Positions 1-8,878 of a stretch of DNA of 64,000 bases are shown here, in pieces. A program made the translations under genes and the position numbers. The first letter of the stretch is position 1. Every line of letters begins with the position of its first letter. The stretch covers positions 1-64,000 of the forward strand of contig PXUA01000008.1 in NCBI GenBank assembly GCA_003022435.1, in the 5' to 3' direction. The DNA is from Bacteroidetes bacterium SW_9_63_38. GTDB taxonomy: Bacteria > Bacteroidota > Rhodothermia > Rhodothermales > Salinibacteraceae. The notes under the pieces are model-generated. The model was not told the origin of the DNA. It saw nothing but the letters and a program-made list of their open reading frames with translations, and made no database searches.

Positions 1-65
1 AGTCCCACGGCATGGGCCGGATGCATGTAGCGCGCCTCCTGAAGGGCACCAAACCGGGAATGTGA
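1..65 (+). CDS. 3' end of an upstream gene (possibly rsmB-like), partial
   Basis: The third reading frame is open from the window edge to a TGA at 63-65. Its last residues read HGMGRMHVARLLKGTKPGM. The HG..GM..ARL ending resembles the C-terminus of RsmB-type rRNA cytosine methyltransferases, which often precede PASTA proteins in this phylum. Only about 20 codons are visible, so both the coding status and the identity are tentative. Confidence 0.3.
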   Translation, partial: SHGMGRMHVARLLKGTKPGM

Positions 66-304
66 AAAGCCGTCCGAGTTTTGTCATGTACTGAGGTCGG
101 AACCCCCTCGCTTTCACATCCATATTCTCTTGTCGACCTGGCACTGCCCCAGGTTTTTGGGTTTTGAAGAGCACTACTCCACAGATAACGATTCATCACA
201 CACTCTGCGTGACGACTGCCGCGCCTGACCTCGGCGGCCTGGCTCCCTTCCAGTTCGGAAAGCATCGTCTCCGCGGCGCTTTTTCTCCTCCCGGCATCTG
301 CCCT

Positions 305-1198
305 ATGCGTTCTCGTGGATTCTTCTCCCGCGCGCTCACGTGGCTCCGTGCGCTCGCAACAAATATGTACTTCTGGGGGGGACTGCTGGTGCTCTCCGGC
401 ATTAGCTTCGGCGCGTATCTTCTCGTAGATGCCGTCGTCATGCCCTCCTACACCCGCCACAATGTTTCGACCACGGTTCCAAACGTGGAAAACGTGCCGT
501 TTTTACGGGCCAAGAGACGCCTTCAGCAACAGGATCTGAAGGTGCAGCGTCAAATCGGCCGCTACAATCCAAACGTCGATACCGGCATCGTGGTGGACCA
601 GACGCCGCTCCCCTCAGCCCAGGTCAAGCCCGGCCGACGGGTGTACCTCACAGTGAACGCCGGTGAGGTACCCATCGTTCAGGTTCCAGACGTGCGGGGC
701 ATGTCGGTCCGAGAGGCCGAAAATCGGATCTCCTCGGCGGACCTAGAGGTCGACACAATACAGAAGGACTCCATTCCGTCTCCGTACGCCAATACTATCA
801 CGGAGCAGGAACCGGTGCCGGGCGACTCTCTGGAAGAGGGGAGCTCGATTGACCTCTGGTACAGTACGGGACTCGGCGACACTGAGGTGGCCGTCCCGAA
901 CGTCGTGGGCCTGTCCGTCGCAGAGGCCGAACGATTTCTGCTCCAGAACGAGCTTCGGGCCGTCCTCGTCGATACGACTGCGGCTGCGGAGGATGCCTCG
1001 GAGCCGTCTCCAGACGCTGCTGCCCGCGACTCCCTGAAGCAGCACCTTTATATTCGCCAGCAGGCCCGGACGCCCGGCGACAGTGTCCGCGCGGGGACCG
1101 AGGTACGCCTTTACACGACTCCGAATGCGGAGAAGGCCGCCCGCCTCCGGCGAAAAGCCAAACAGGCCGCGTCGTCCTCCGACAATCCCACTGAATGA
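305..1198 (+). CDS. Membrane-anchored PASTA-domain protein
   Basis: The protein is about 297 aa from the ATG at 305; an upstream TTG at 164 would add an unlikely, non-conserved leader. A basic N-terminus is followed by one transmembrane helix (residues about 20-45, rich in G, L, V and I) and then three PASTA repeats starting near PNVENVPFLRAKRRL, VPDVRGMSVREAENRI and VPNVVGLSVAEAERFL. PASTA domains bind peptidoglycan or muropeptides. No kinase or penicillin-binding domain is attached, so this is a stand-alone envelope protein with a periplasmic PASTA array. The C-terminus is Lys/Arg-rich. It ends 12 bp before the convergent pyrR. Confidence 0.85.
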   Translation: MRSRGFFSRALTWLRALATNMYFWGGLLVLSGISFGAYLLVDAVVMPSYTRHNVSTTVPNVENVPFLRAKRRLQQQDLKVQRQIGRYNPNVDTGIVVDQTPLPSAQVKPGRRVYLTVNAGEVPIVQVPDVRGMSVREAENRISSADLEVDTIQKDSIPSPYANTITEQEPVPGDSLEEGSSIDLWYSTGLGDTEVAVPNVVGLSVAEAERFLLQNELRAVLVDTTAAAEDASEPSPDAAARDSLKQHLYIRQQARTPGDSVRAGTEVRLYTTPNAEKAARLRRKAKQAASSSDNPTE

Positions 1199-1210
1199 GA
1201 GGAGCGTTCG

Positions 1211-1720
1211 TCAGTCCTCAACGGACACCGAGAAATCCCCGTCGGTCGCTACAATGACCTCCTCCCGGTGCTTCGTCTGCAGGAGCCGCCCGGTGTAGTC
1301 GGGCTGAATCGGGTACTCGCGATGGCCGCGGTCGATGAGCACGACAAGTTGGATGGACTGCGGGCGGCCATATTGGAGAACGGCGTCGAGTGCTGCCCGA
1401 GACGTGCGCCCTGTAAACAGGACGTCGTCCACGAGAATGACATCTCGCCCCGTTACGTCGACATCGTGCGACGGAGTAGACGACTCCTCACCCGTGTGAT
1501 CGTCCCGAAACGGCGTCACGTCCAGCCCATACGGCGTGAGAACTTCGTCCTCGATCTCGTTGATTTCATCGACTAGCGTCTCGACCAAAGGCACTCCGCT
1601 TTCGCGAATGCCAAACAATTCAAGGGTATCAGCCCCGCGATTTCGCTCCACAATTTCGTAGGCGAGACGGCGAAGCGTGCGACGCACGCGCGCCGGAGAC
1701 ATGATGAGTGTTCGACCCAT
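1211..1720 (-). CDS. pyrR: PyrR: pyrimidine operon regulator / uracil phosphoribosyltransferase
   Basis: This is a 169-aa type I phosphoribosyltransferase with the PRPP-binding loop VILVDDVLFTGRT at residues 94-106 and the typical PyrR N-terminus (RTLRRLAYEIVERN, GIRESGVPLV). Length matches the family (about 170-180 aa). In Firmicutes PyrR binds pyr mRNA and causes attenuation; in this phylum it may act mainly as uracil phosphoribosyltransferase. No pyr biosynthesis gene is adjacent and I see no obvious pyr attenuator in the window, so the regulatory role is inference. MSPARVRR (residue 7) is an alternative start. Confidence 0.9.
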   Translation of the reverse strand: MGRTLIMSPARVRRTLRRLAYEIVERNRGADTLELFGIRESGVPLVETLVDEINEIEDEVLTPYGLDVTPFRDDHTGEESSTPSHDVDVTGRDVILVDDVLFTGRTSRAALDAVLQYGRPQSIQLVVLIDRGHREYPIQPDYTGRLLQTKHREEVIVATDGDFSVSVED

Positions 1721-1807
1721 ATCGCCGTTCCTGCTGTCGAATCTGTGTGAGTGGGGGCCACCCAGCGTCTGTGATGAATCTACGGAACGGCAGCCCGAAA
1801 GTGAAGC

Positions 1808-2935
1808 TCAGTTCGCGGCCGGGTTCGATTCGGACCTCGGTGCCGTGGTCACACTGCCCGTCCCATTGGTCCGCCCCACGTCGTCCGGATCTTCAAGCTC
1901 GCCGGCAATGGCCTCGAAGGCATCGGTGCTCGTCACCAACCCCCGCACGTGGCCCTCCGTGCGTGTGAACGCAATTTCCTGCTGCTTTTCCTGAAGCCGA
2001 TCGATGAGGTCGCTGATGGGCAACTCCGGACCGACCCATACGACGGGCTCAGCGATGTCGGTGAGCCGGAGGACCCCCTTCCTGAGCTCCGGCAGGGCCT
2101 GAAACACGGTCGTTATGTAGAGGGTGCCGTGGACATTTTTCCAGTCGGTTTGGAGGAGCGGGTACCGATTGAAGGGCTGGGCTCGCATCCGGTTGAGGGT
2201 ATCGTCGAGCGCATCGTCGGTGCGGAGCGCCACGACCTCGGACCGCGGGACCATGATGGAGCGTACGGGCATCTGCTCAATGTCGACAGCGCGCAGAATC
2301 TCGGCTCGTCGCTCCTGCGATAGATTGGCACGACTAAGGACCTCCCCGATTTCTCGCCGCACCGCACTCACGCCAACCGGCTCCTCCGCATCGGCGGTTT
2401 CTTCGTCCGTCCACGACCGCTGCACCTCTACCCCGAACAGCCGGAGGGTTGCCTTTGTAAGACCGTCTCTGACCATCATAAACGGGTAGGCCACCGTCGT
2501 CCAGGCGTGAAGTGCCCACGCTGTACGCTGCGCCACCTGTCGCGGCCGCTCCACACCGAGGTACGTGGGCATCTGCTTCCCCCAGATCTTGTGGATTAGG
2601 TTGATCAGGACGATGCCCACAACGACCGAGATGCCGTGCCCTACGACCTCGGAGGTCCCAAACAGGGCAAACAGCGGACGAAGTAGCTCAGTGAAAGCCG
2701 GCTCCGCAACCACTCCAAGTAAGATGCTCGAGGTCGTAACCCCGAGCTGGCAACCCGTCAGGTAGATTTCGAGCTGGTCCGTAATCTCTCGCGCCCGCTC
2801 TATTCTCAGCGGGTCGTCGGCCGGGTCCAGCTGCGGTAGACGCGTGAGCGCAAACTCGGTGACGACGAAAAACGCGTCGGCACTGGTGAGAAGAATGCTC
2901 CCAATAATCCGAAGTCCGGTCTCGAAGAGACTCAT
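1808..2935 (-). CDS. CNNM/CorC-type (DUF21-CBS) membrane transporter
   Basis: The protein is about 375 aa from the ATG at 2935 (MSLFETGLRIIGSILL); a longer in-frame start at 3025 adds a low-complexity charged leader and is disfavoured. The N-terminal DUF21 region has three to four hydrophobic helices (LTSADAFFVVTEFALTRL, GCQLGVTTSSILLGVV, VVVGIVLINLIH). A CBS pair follows (VPRSEVVALRTDDALDDTLNRM and later ITTVFQALPELRK). The family exports or takes up Mg2+/Co2+ and was formerly called haemolysin C. It lacks the clear C-terminal CorC_HlyC domain and has an acidic tail. It lies just downstream of fur, co-directional. Confidence 0.85.
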   Translation of the reverse strand: MSLFETGLRIIGSILLTSADAFFVVTEFALTRLPQLDPADDPLRIERAREITDQLEIYLTGCQLGVTTSSILLGVVAEPAFTELLRPLFALFGTSEVVGHGISVVVGIVLINLIHKIWGKQMPTYLGVERPRQVAQRTAWALHAWTTVAYPFMMVRDGLTKATLRLFGVEVQRSWTDEETADAEEPVGVSAVRREIGEVLSRANLSQERRAEILRAVDIEQMPVRSIMVPRSEVVALRTDDALDDTLNRMRAQPFNRYPLLQTDWKNVHGTLYITTVFQALPELRKGVLRLTDIAEPVVWVGPELPISDLIDRLQEKQQEIAFTRTEGHVRGLVTSTDAFEAIAGELEDPDDVGRTNGTGSVTTAPRSESNPAAN

Positions 2936-3037
2936 CAAGGGGCTGACACCACACTCATTCAGCGAGTATGTGCCCTCTTTCCGACCCCCCCGAGAATCAG
3001 CAGGTCTCCTCCTCGTCTTTTCCATGCGCGTCGGCTG

Positions 3038-3538
3038 TCATGCCGTCGTTTCTTCCGGGTCTTCTTCTTCCTCATCTGCCCGATTCGGGCAGTCGTCGCG
3101 CATGCAGTGGCCGTACATGTTCAGCGAGTGGTGCTTGATGTCGAACTCGTAGATGTCGGCCACCATCTCCTGGATGCTCTGCAGCCTGGGATCGCAAAAC
3201 TCAAGGAGCTCGTTGCAATCCATGCAGATGAGGTGATCGTGCTGCCAGTAGCTGTAGGCCCGCTCGTACTTGGCCTGGTTTTTTCCAAACTGGTGACGCA
3301 CCACCAGATCGCACTCCAGTAGCAGTTCGAGCGTGTTGTAAACCGTGGCCCGACTGACGCGCGTCCCGTCCTGCTTGAGCCGTACGTAGAGCTCGTCGGC
3401 GTCGATGTGGTCATCGGTCTGGTAGATCTCCTCCAGCACGGCGAAGCGCTCCGGCGTTTGCCGCTTGTTGCGCTTCTTCAGAAACGCCTGAAAGATGGAC
3501 CGGACCTCGTCGATCTTCTGTTGGGGCAGCGTCGACAT
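3038..3538 (-). CDS. fur: Fur-family metalloregulator
   Basis: The protein is 166 aa from MSTLPQQKIDEVRSIF (ATG at 3538); an upstream in-frame start at 3571 would add 11 residues. It has an N-terminal winged helix (TPERFAVLEEIYQTDDHIDADELYVRL, SRATVYNTLELLLECDLV). The dimerisation domain contains HDHLICMDCNELLEF, the structural-zinc CxxC, and a second Cys pair in MYGHCMRDDC. This is the Fur/PerR/Zur fold. The metal cannot be decided from sequence; HHSLNMYGHC is Fur-like. It lies upstream of the CNNM transporter on the same strand, which fits a metal-homeostasis unit. The tail is acidic, as in halophiles. Confidence 0.9.
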   Translation of the reverse strand: MSTLPQQKIDEVRSIFQAFLKKRNKRQTPERFAVLEEIYQTDDHIDADELYVRLKQDGTRVSRATVYNTLELLLECDLVVRHQFGKNQAKYERAYSYWQHDHLICMDCNELLEFCDPRLQSIQEMVADIYEFDIKHHSLNMYGHCMRDDCPNRADEEEEDPEETTA

Positions 3539-3618
3539 GCAGGCCAGAGGAGGGATCGGTGACACGAACACGGAGACGGAGAGGCACGCGCCTCCACAAT
3601 CCAGGCGCGCTCTTCAAT

Positions 3619-3762
3619 TCAGATGAACCGGTGCTTGAAACGGGGGTTCCACATCTGCCGCTTGCTCCAAACAGCCCCCAGTGTCCAGTTGCGGACATCT
3701 GGATCTCCGGGTCCGTAGCGGGCCGTGAACGAGGAAGGCGTTCCGACCTCCCCCTCAGGCAT
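3619..3762 (-). CDS. Small 47-aa protein translationally coupled to tmk
   Basis: The ATG at 3762 overlaps the tmk stop by 8 bp (ATGCCTGA arrangement), the classic sign of translational coupling. The peptide runs from MPEGEVGTPSSF to WSKRQMWNPRFKHRFI. It is aromatic and basic at the end, unlike random out-of-frame translation in this acidic proteome. No known domain is recognised. Function is unknown, and it could also be a chance ORF. Confidence 0.5.
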   Translation of the reverse strand: MPEGEVGTPSSFTARYGPGDPDVRNWTLGAVWSKRQMWNPRFKHRFI

Positions 3763-4384
3763 CGGCGGCGTCGAGCAGGCCCTCCACGTCGGCCCGAATG
3801 GTCCGGTGCAGATCATCGATCGTGCGGGTCCCGTCCAGGCACCGGATCCGGTCGGGATACTGCTCGGCGAGCGCCTCGTACCCGTCTACGACCCGCTTGT
3901 AGAAGTCTGCCCCGGCCTCCTCCATTCGGTCCGGATCGGCCTCCTCGGCGGCCCGTCGGGCCCGGGCCGTCTCCGCGTCTACCTCCACCAGGAACGTCCG
4001 ATCCGGCACGAGGTGCCCCGTCACACGCTCATGGAAGGAGGCCAGCCAGTCCAGATCGGCCACGCCCCACCCTGCGCCCTGATACGCCGTCGTCGAGTCG
4101 TAAAAGCGATCACAAATAACAACCTGTCCCGCCTCCAACGCGGGACGAATCTGTTCGGTCACCAGCTGAGCCCGGGCGGCCGAGAAGAGAAGCAACTCGG
4201 CAAACGGGTCGACGTTCAATGAGGAGTCGAGCAGTAGGGATCGCACTCGTTCCGAAAACGTCGTGCTTCCCGGCTCATGGACGAGCACCGTCTCGCACCC
4301 CTGTTCCTGGAGGGCCTCCTCCAGGAGCTGTGCCTGTGTGCTCTTTCCACTGCCGTCGATGCCTTCGAAAGTAATCAGGACCAT
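3755..4384 (-). CDS. tmk: Thymidylate kinase
   Basis: The protein is 209 aa and phosphorylates dTMP to dTDP in the cytoplasm. The P-loop GIDGSGKST is at residues 8-16. The DRF(Y) motif lies in VICDRFYDSTTAYQGAG and the LID segment in ETARARRAAEEADPDRMEE. Length and N-terminus are typical. The stop overlaps a small downstream ORF. The gene is divergent from the TPR gene. Confidence 0.96.
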   Translation of the reverse strand: MVLITFEGIDGSGKSTQAQLLEEALQEQGCETVLVHEPGSTTFSERVRSLLLDSSLNVDPFAELLLFSAARAQLVTEQIRPALEAGQVVICDRFYDSTTAYQGAGWGVADLDWLASFHERVTGHLVPDRTFLVEVDAETARARRAAEEADPDRMEEAGADFYKRVVDGYEALAEQYPDRIRCLDGTRTIDDLHRTIRADVEGLLDAADA

Positions 4385-4567
4385 GTTGAAACGGGTCCGT
4401 CCGGGGACTGTGCAAGAAATAGACGCTTCGTTTCAAGAAAGAATCTCTCACACGGGGATAATTGTTGCAACTGCTTTCGTGATCGCCTTATAATGCACAA
4501 GGGTATCGTGGAGGTTTCCGCTCCTGTTCCACCCGCGCGTTCTGACGAACCAGGCTCTAGCGCGAAT

Positions 4568-5980
4568 ATGAGCACTTTTGATTTCGGCTTCGATGATTTT
4601 GAGGATTCTCCCCGCGAGGGTCACCTCAAAGAACTCGTGGCCGCCTATGAGGATGACCCGTCCTCGTACTTCGATTCCGGAGATCTGGAAGACATCGCGT
4701 CCTTCTATTTCGAAGACGGCCGCATGGAAAAGGCCCTGGACGTTATCGATCATCTGATTGAGTTGCATCCGCATCAGTCGGACGCGTGGATGCGCCGGGG
4801 CATCCTTCTCAACAACCTAGGCCGTCCCGAGGAAGCGCTGGAGGCGTACGACCGGGCGCTGGACCTCAGCCCCGCCGACGCCGAAACGCTCATCAACCGC
4901 GGCATTACGCTCGACAGCTTGGGCCGCACGCAGGAGGCCCTGGAGGCCTACGAAGAGGCCCTCTCCATCAACCCGTTCCACAGCGAGGCCCTATTTAACC
5001 GGGGGGTGACTCTGGAGCGGGCCGACCGCCTGGAGGACGCGGCAGAGGCGTTCGAACAGTGTGCCGAAGCCGACCCCGAGCATCCGGAGGTGTGGTACGA
5101 ACTCGGCTACTGCTACGACCGGCTCGGCCGCAACGAGGAAAGTGTCGAGGCCTACGACCGGCATATCGACATCGAGCCGTACTCCCAGGACGCGTGGTAC
5201 AACCGTGGGATCGTTCTCAACCGCATGGAGCGATTCGAGGACGCCGTCTCGAGCTACGACATGGCCATTGCCATCCAGGACGACTTCGCCTCCGCCTACT
5301 ACAACCGCGGCAACGCCCAGGCTAACATGGGCGCCCTCGACGACGCCATCGGGAGCTACGAGCGCGTGCTCGACCTCGAAGGTCCGGACGCCGCCACCTA
5401 TTACAATCTGGCGCTCGCGCACGAGGAAAAAGGCCGCTTCGACGCCGCCCGCCGCTACTACGAGAAGGCCCTGGACCAGGAGTCTACCTACCCGGAAGCC
5501 TGGTACGGGCTCGGTTGCTGCTTCGACGCGCAGGGGCAGTCCGAGGAAGCGCTCGAATGCTTTCGGTACGCCCTCACGTTGCGGAGCGAGGAGCCGAAAT
5601 TCTGGAAAGCCCGCGCCAACTGTGCCTACAAGGCACACCGGTTCGACGAGGCGCTCAGCGCGTACCGGCGGGCCGTAGACCTCGACGAGTCCGACGAGAA
5701 TGCCTGGGTTGGCTACGCGGAGACCCTGCTCGAAAAGCAGAAGCCCCAAGAAGCCCTGGAGGCGTACCGGCAGGCCCTGGAAATCGCCCCAAACCGTGCA
5801 GGAACGTACTTCCGGCAGGCGAAGGCGCTAATGGCCCTGGGTCGGCCCGAAGAGACGATTCGGACCCTCAAGACAGCCTTTCGCCTCGACCCGACGAAAA
5901 AGGACGATTTCCGCCGGGCCTATCCCGACCTCTACCAGAACGACCGCGTACGTCAGCTTCTCGACCTCGACCAGACGTAG
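4568..5980 (+). CDS. Tetratricopeptide-repeat (TPR) protein
   Basis: The protein is about 470 aa from the ATG at 4568 (MSTFDFGFDDFEDSPREGHL). An ATG at 4493 would add 25 residues and a TTG further upstream more. From residue about 50 to the end it is built of roughly twelve 34-residue TPR units with W..RG..L...GR.EEAL..YD.AL..P signatures (for example DAWMRRGILLNNLGRPEEAL and AYYNRGNAQANMGALDDAI). There is no signal peptide or membrane helix, so it is a cytoplasmic scaffold. Binding partners are unknown. It is strongly acidic. Confidence 0.9.
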   Translation: MSTFDFGFDDFEDSPREGHLKELVAAYEDDPSSYFDSGDLEDIASFYFEDGRMEKALDVIDHLIELHPHQSDAWMRRGILLNNLGRPEEALEAYDRALDLSPADAETLINRGITLDSLGRTQEALEAYEEALSINPFHSEALFNRGVTLERADRLEDAAEAFEQCAEADPEHPEVWYELGYCYDRLGRNEESVEAYDRHIDIEPYSQDAWYNRGIVLNRMERFEDAVSSYDMAIAIQDDFASAYYNRGNAQANMGALDDAIGSYERVLDLEGPDAATYYNLALAHEEKGRFDAARRYYEKALDQESTYPEAWYGLGCCFDAQGQSEEALECFRYALTLRSEEPKFWKARANCAYKAHRFDEALSAYRRAVDLDESDENAWVGYAETLLEKQKPQEALEAYRQALEIAPNRAGTYFRQAKALMALGRPEETIRTLKTAFRLDPTKKDDFRRAYPDLYQNDRVRQLLDLDQT

Positions 5981-6127
5981 TCTGCCGGGTGGCTCCCTGA
6001 GCACATCCTCCTGCGGTCGGCTGCTCTCACGAATGCGCGAAGCCCGGATCCGAGCGCGTGCACGTTCCGATTCCGCACTTTCCGACGGTCTGCAACTATT
6101 CCTACGTCCCAAACGGTCTCTCCTTGA

Positions 6128-7030
6128 ATGCCCTCGTCGCTCGCTGCCCTCGTCCGGAATCTGCTCTATGGACTCTTGATGGGCGGGGCCGACGTGATCC
6201 CCGGCGTGAGCGGCGGCACGATGGCCCTCATCGTGGGCATTTATAAACAACTGGTCGGGGCAATCAGCTCGGCGGTGTCGCTGGGGCTGGCGTGTCTTCG
6301 CCTGGACGCAGACGTCGTCCGCACCCACGGGGCCGCCGTTCCCTGGCGGCTCGTCCTTCCGCTGGCCACCGGCATTGGACTTGCCATTGCCGTCGGTGCT
6401 CACGTCATCCCCGCCCTGATGACGACCTACCCCGAGCAGATGCGCGGGCTGTTTCTGGGGCTGGTCGGGGCCTCCTTGCTCATCCCGGCCTTCCGCATGC
6501 AACGTATGACGGCTCTGCACGGGGTTCTCGGTGCGGGCGCGGCCGCACTCGCGTTCTTCCTCACCGGCCTGCCGGTGCTCGACGCCGCCGATCCAAGCCT
6601 CCTCCGTGTCTTTCTCTCGGCCGCCGTTGCAATCTGTGCGATGATTCTTCCCGGCGTGAGCGGGGCCTTTCTGCTGGAGGCACTGGGCATCTATACCCCC
6701 ACCCTCACCGCCCTAAAAGCCCTCGACGGGCCGTTTGTGATCACGTTCGTAGCGGGCGCGGCAGTGGGCTTGAGCGCGTTCGCCATGCTCCTCGACTGGC
6801 TTCTCACGCACCTGCACGACGCCACGATGGCCGTCCTCATCGGCCTCATCGCCGGAGCTCTCCGATCCCTATGGCCGTACGTGGGCGCTCATCGGACTCT
6901 TCAGTTCCCGACGGCTGGAGATCCGATCGGATCGGTGATCAGTCTCTGCATCGCGGGCTTCGCAACCGTCCTGCTCCTGCTTTGGTGGGAACGCACTCCT
7001 TCCGCAGACCCAGTTTCCTCCCGTCCTTAA
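6128..7030 (+). CDS. DUF368 membrane protein (PopT-type polyprenyl-phosphate transporter)
   Basis: The protein is 300 aa with the DUF368 hallmark GGADVIPGVSGGTMALIVGIY near the N-terminus and a second, related ICAMILPGVSGAFLLEALGIY about 160 residues later, plus about eight hydrophobic helices. DUF368 members were recently shown to help recycle undecaprenyl phosphate across the cytoplasmic membrane for cell-wall synthesis. The start at 6128 (MPSSLAALVRNLLYG) places the first motif as in homologues. It is followed after 34 bp by the OmpA-like gene on the same strand. Confidence 0.9.
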   Translation: MPSSLAALVRNLLYGLLMGGADVIPGVSGGTMALIVGIYKQLVGAISSAVSLGLACLRLDADVVRTHGAAVPWRLVLPLATGIGLAIAVGAHVIPALMTTYPEQMRGLFLGLVGASLLIPAFRMQRMTALHGVLGAGAAALAFFLTGLPVLDAADPSLLRVFLSAAVAICAMILPGVSGAFLLEALGIYTPTLTALKALDGPFVITFVAGAAVGLSAFAMLLDWLLTHLHDATMAVLIGLIAGALRSLWPYVGAHRTLQFPTAGDPIGSVISLCIAGFATVLLLLWWERTPSADPVSSRP

Positions 7031-7064
7031 CCGTCGCACTCGCACTCGTCGTCTTCGCTCCCGA

Positions 7065-7748
7065 ATGCGTCTCGTCCTCCTGTGCTGTGCGGCGACCCTC
7101 CTTGCCCTCCCGATGGGGTGTGGCCCCGCGCCTCGCGCGTCCGGTGGGAACGATGCCTTATCCGTCGACTCCCTCCGTGCCCAAAACGCCCGACTGCGCG
7201 ACCGAAACCAGGACCTCCGCGACTCGCTCCAGCTTCGTGAGGACATCGAGACCGGACAGTACTACCGGACTCTTCGCACACTGAAGGATCGTCTTGCACG
7301 ACTCACCTACGAGGTACAGCTTTTGCGGAAGGGCGGCTTGACCGTCACAGTCCTCCCCGTCGACTCGCTCTTTGCGTCTGCCGGTACCAACGTAGATTCC
7401 TCCGGTGCTGCGCAGCTGGAAGCGCTTGCTCAACAGCTCGAAAGCACCTATCCGAACCGCACCGTGCGGGTGGAAAGCCACGCCGACGCCGCAGGGCTGG
7501 GTGATGCCTTGAAGAAAGAATTCGATTCGAGCTGGGAGCTTTCGGCGGCCCGCGCCACGACAATCGTCCACCGACTGGTCGCCCTCACGTCGATGGACCG
7601 AAGCCAGTTCGAGGCGGTCGGTTATGGCGCCAGCCGTCCCCGCGCCTCCAACGATACGCCCACTGGACGCCGTCGCAACCGCCGGGTGCGCATCGCCGTG
7701 CTCCCCCACCCGCACGACTACACTCGTCCCTTCCAAACCACCTGGTAA
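7065..7748 (+). CDS. OmpA-family lipoprotein with coiled coil
   Basis: The protein is 227 aa. A signal peptide ends in a lipobox-like LPMGC (Cys19), suggesting an outer-membrane lipoprotein. A coiled coil follows (residues about 35-85, SLRAQNARLRDRNQDLRDSL), then an OmpA/MotB domain (residues about 95-220) with VRVESHADAAG, SAARATTIVHRLV and GYGASRPRASNDTPTGRRRNRRV. The last block is the peptidoglycan-binding NxxGRxxNRRV-like motif. It likely tethers the envelope to peptidoglycan. It is closely spaced between the DUF368 gene and the nuclease-like gene and probably co-transcribed with them. Confidence 0.9.
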   Translation: MRLVLLCCAATLLALPMGCGPAPRASGGNDALSVDSLRAQNARLRDRNQDLRDSLQLREDIETGQYYRTLRTLKDRLARLTYEVQLLRKGGLTVTVLPVDSLFASAGTNVDSSGAAQLEALAQQLESTYPNRTVRVESHADAAGLGDALKKEFDSSWELSAARATTIVHRLVALTSMDRSQFEAVGYGASRPRASNDTPTGRRRNRRVRIAVLPHPHDYTRPFQTTW

Positions 7749-7761
7749 CCCCTCTCGGCTC

Positions 7762-8838
7762 ATGAAACGGATCCTGACCCTCGGCGGCGTAACCGTCGGC
7801 GTCTTCCTTGCGGGCCTTGTCCTCTGGGTGGTCTGGGCGAGCACGGGCCGCCTCTCCGAGGACGCCCTCGTTCAAACCAAGCGCTACGACGCCGCTTCCC
7901 CGCAGTCTCCGCCGGACACCCTCGCGGTCACGACGTACAACGTCGGCTACCTCTCCGGCATGACCAATAACGAACCAGTGGTGCGGTCCGACTCGCTGTT
8001 GTCCACCAATCTAGAACAGGCCCTTGCGCTCCTTCGGACCGCCGACCCGGACATCAGCGCATTTCAGGAAATCGACTACGGGGCCGCCCGCTCCGGCTAC
8101 GTGCAGCAACTGGATACCATTGCCCGTCGGCTCGGCTACGCCGCGGCGGCCCAGACGGTCAACTGGGACGAGCGGTACATTCCGTTTCCCTATGGCCGCC
8201 CGGCCGTACACTTCGGGCGCACTGTCTCCGGCCAGGCCGTTCTCAGCCGCTATCCCGTTCAGGATCACGCCCGGAGAGTACTCGCGCGCCCACCGCAATG
8301 GATCGGGCGCGATGCCTTCTACCTTGACCGCCTTGCCCAAATCGCCCTTCTGGACCTCGGCGGGCACCCCCTCTTTGTCGTCAATGTCCACCTGGAGGCG
8401 TTCGATCAGGACACCCGTGAAAAGCACGCCCGCGAGGTCCGTGCCTACTACGACCGGCTCGCCCAGACGAACGTGCCCGTCCTCCTGCTCGGCGACTTCA
8501 ACAGTGAGGGAATCGGTTCGGCGACGACCCCCGCCTCGCCCGACAGCACTCTCCACACGCTCCTGCACGACACGGCATTACGGGCCGTCCTTTCCGATAG
8601 TGTGCGTGCCGCAGTGACGCCGTCGGCCACCTATCCAGCCAACGCCCCGGCCCGTACCATCGACCACATTTTCTACCCGCCGAGTTTCTTCCGAGTCGTG
8701 AATCAGGAAATCGAGTGCGGCGCGCCCGCGCCGCCGTCCGACCACTGCGCAGTGACAGCATCGCTGCGACTCGTGAGCGCGGCAACCTGGCCGTCGCCGG
8801 AGACACTTCCGCCCATCGACACGCTTCTCACCAAGTGA
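7762..8838 (+). CDS. Endonuclease/exonuclease/phosphatase-family protein, membrane-anchored
   Basis: The protein is 358 aa from the ATG at 7762, 13 bp after the OmpA-like gene. An N-terminal hydrophobic helix (LGGVTVGVFLAGLVLWVVW) suggests membrane anchoring or export. The EEP fold follows: TYNVGYLSG, FQEIDYG (metal-binding Glu), VVNVHLEAFDQ, LLLGDFNSEG (GDFN) and the terminal SDHCAVTASL (catalytic SDH). EEP members cleave phosphodiesters in nucleic acids, lipids or inositol phosphates; the substrate cannot be decided here. Confidence 0.88.
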   Translation: MKRILTLGGVTVGVFLAGLVLWVVWASTGRLSEDALVQTKRYDAASPQSPPDTLAVTTYNVGYLSGMTNNEPVVRSDSLLSTNLEQALALLRTADPDISAFQEIDYGAARSGYVQQLDTIARRLGYAAAAQTVNWDERYIPFPYGRPAVHFGRTVSGQAVLSRYPVQDHARRVLARPPQWIGRDAFYLDRLAQIALLDLGGHPLFVVNVHLEAFDQDTREKHAREVRAYYDRLAQTNVPVLLLGDFNSEGIGSATTPASPDSTLHTLLHDTALRAVLSDSVRAAVTPSATYPANAPARTIDHIFYPPSFFRVVNQEIECGAPAPPSDHCAVTASLRLVSAATWPSPETLPPIDTLLTK

Positions 8839-8878
8839 TTGTCCCCATCCCCCTTCTCCACTCACTCGAACTCAGCCA

